A stretch of DNA of 13,829 nucleotides from Candidatus Thiodictyon intracellulare (lineage in GTDB: Bacteria > Pseudomonadota > Gammaproteobacteria > Chromatiales > Chromatiaceae), in the NCBI GenBank assembly GCA_016292295.1, contig JADNEJ010000039.1, positions 1-13,829 on the forward strand, written 5' to 3'. The translations under genes were made by a program, and so were the position numbers. Positions 13,781 to 13,829 of this stretch are shown here, in pieces (within the stretch, counting starts at the first letter, position 1; every line of letters starts with the position of its first letter). The notes beneath the pieces were generated by a model, which was not told the origin of the DNA, searched no databases, and saw only the letters and a program-made list of their open reading frames with translations.

Positions 13781-13829
13781 ACACGTCTCATCTGAGATTT
13801 TCGCTCAGGACCCTAGCGTAACCGGCCGA
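13778..13829 (+). mobile_element. IS630-type insertion sequence end (partial), inverted to the left-edge copy
   Basis: TTATACACGTCTCAT, then TTTTCGCTCAGGACCCTAGC and TAACCGGCC, is the inverted counterpart of 188-240, with a two-base indel, one or two substitutions and a GGCC-unit difference. It is therefore a second, slightly diverged copy or end. By comparison with the left edge, the transposase would begin about 30-40 bases beyond the window, reading rightward. It was inserted at a TA within copy C of the 122-bp element. Confidence 0.75.

Overview
The window reads like a high-GC gammaproteobacterium, most probably a purple sulfur bacterium (Chromatiales). The evidence is the block ygfA-ssrS-zapA / ygfB-pepP, which is a gammaproteobacterial chromosomal arrangement, next to a HupSLC-type uptake [NiFe] hydrogenase and a trimeric-type porin. 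The family-level placement is inference; I cannot name a species.

Layout. Positions 1-240 are the end of an IS630-type insertion sequence with a broken transposase start. Positions 258-4024 (minus) are hupS-hupL-hupC: Tat-exported small subunit, NiFe large subunit and b-type cytochrome anchor. The small subunit has all six cysteines of the O2-tolerant [4Fe-3S] proximal cluster. Upstream of hupS is a sigma-54 type -24/-12 element with an exact IHF consensus behind it. Positions 4448-6596 are a porin transcription unit (promoter, gene, terminator) whose porin carries about 260 extra residues where extracellular loop 1 should be. Positions 6651-6888 are a nested inverted-repeat element, and 6965-7624 (minus) is an intact rpiA.

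Positions 7724-9472 are a wrecked ilvA (threonine ammonia-lyase) with at least eight independent lesions, two of them copies of a dispersed element of about 122 bp with 20-bp terminal inverted repeats. Positions 9436-11013 (minus) are ygfA, 6S RNA (ssrS), zapA and a small ZapB-like coiled-coil gene, driven by a clear sigma-70 promoter. Divergently, ygfB and pepP (11033-12963, plus) overlap by ATGA. Positions 13197-13667 are a decayed RHH/PIN toxin-antitoxin pair, followed by a third copy of the 122-bp element, which is cut by a second IS630-type end running off the window.

Overall, well-kept housekeeping and hydrogenase genes alternate with decaying genes invaded by repeats. The most unusual items are the 122-bp element (all three copies sit in broken genes and keep the same reading frame open, reminiscent of Rickettsia palindromic elements), the giant loop-1 porin, and the O2-tolerant hydrogenase with a readable sigma-54/IHF promoter. 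Both window edges lie in inverted copies of the same IS end, which suggests that the sequence is a contig broken at a repeat.
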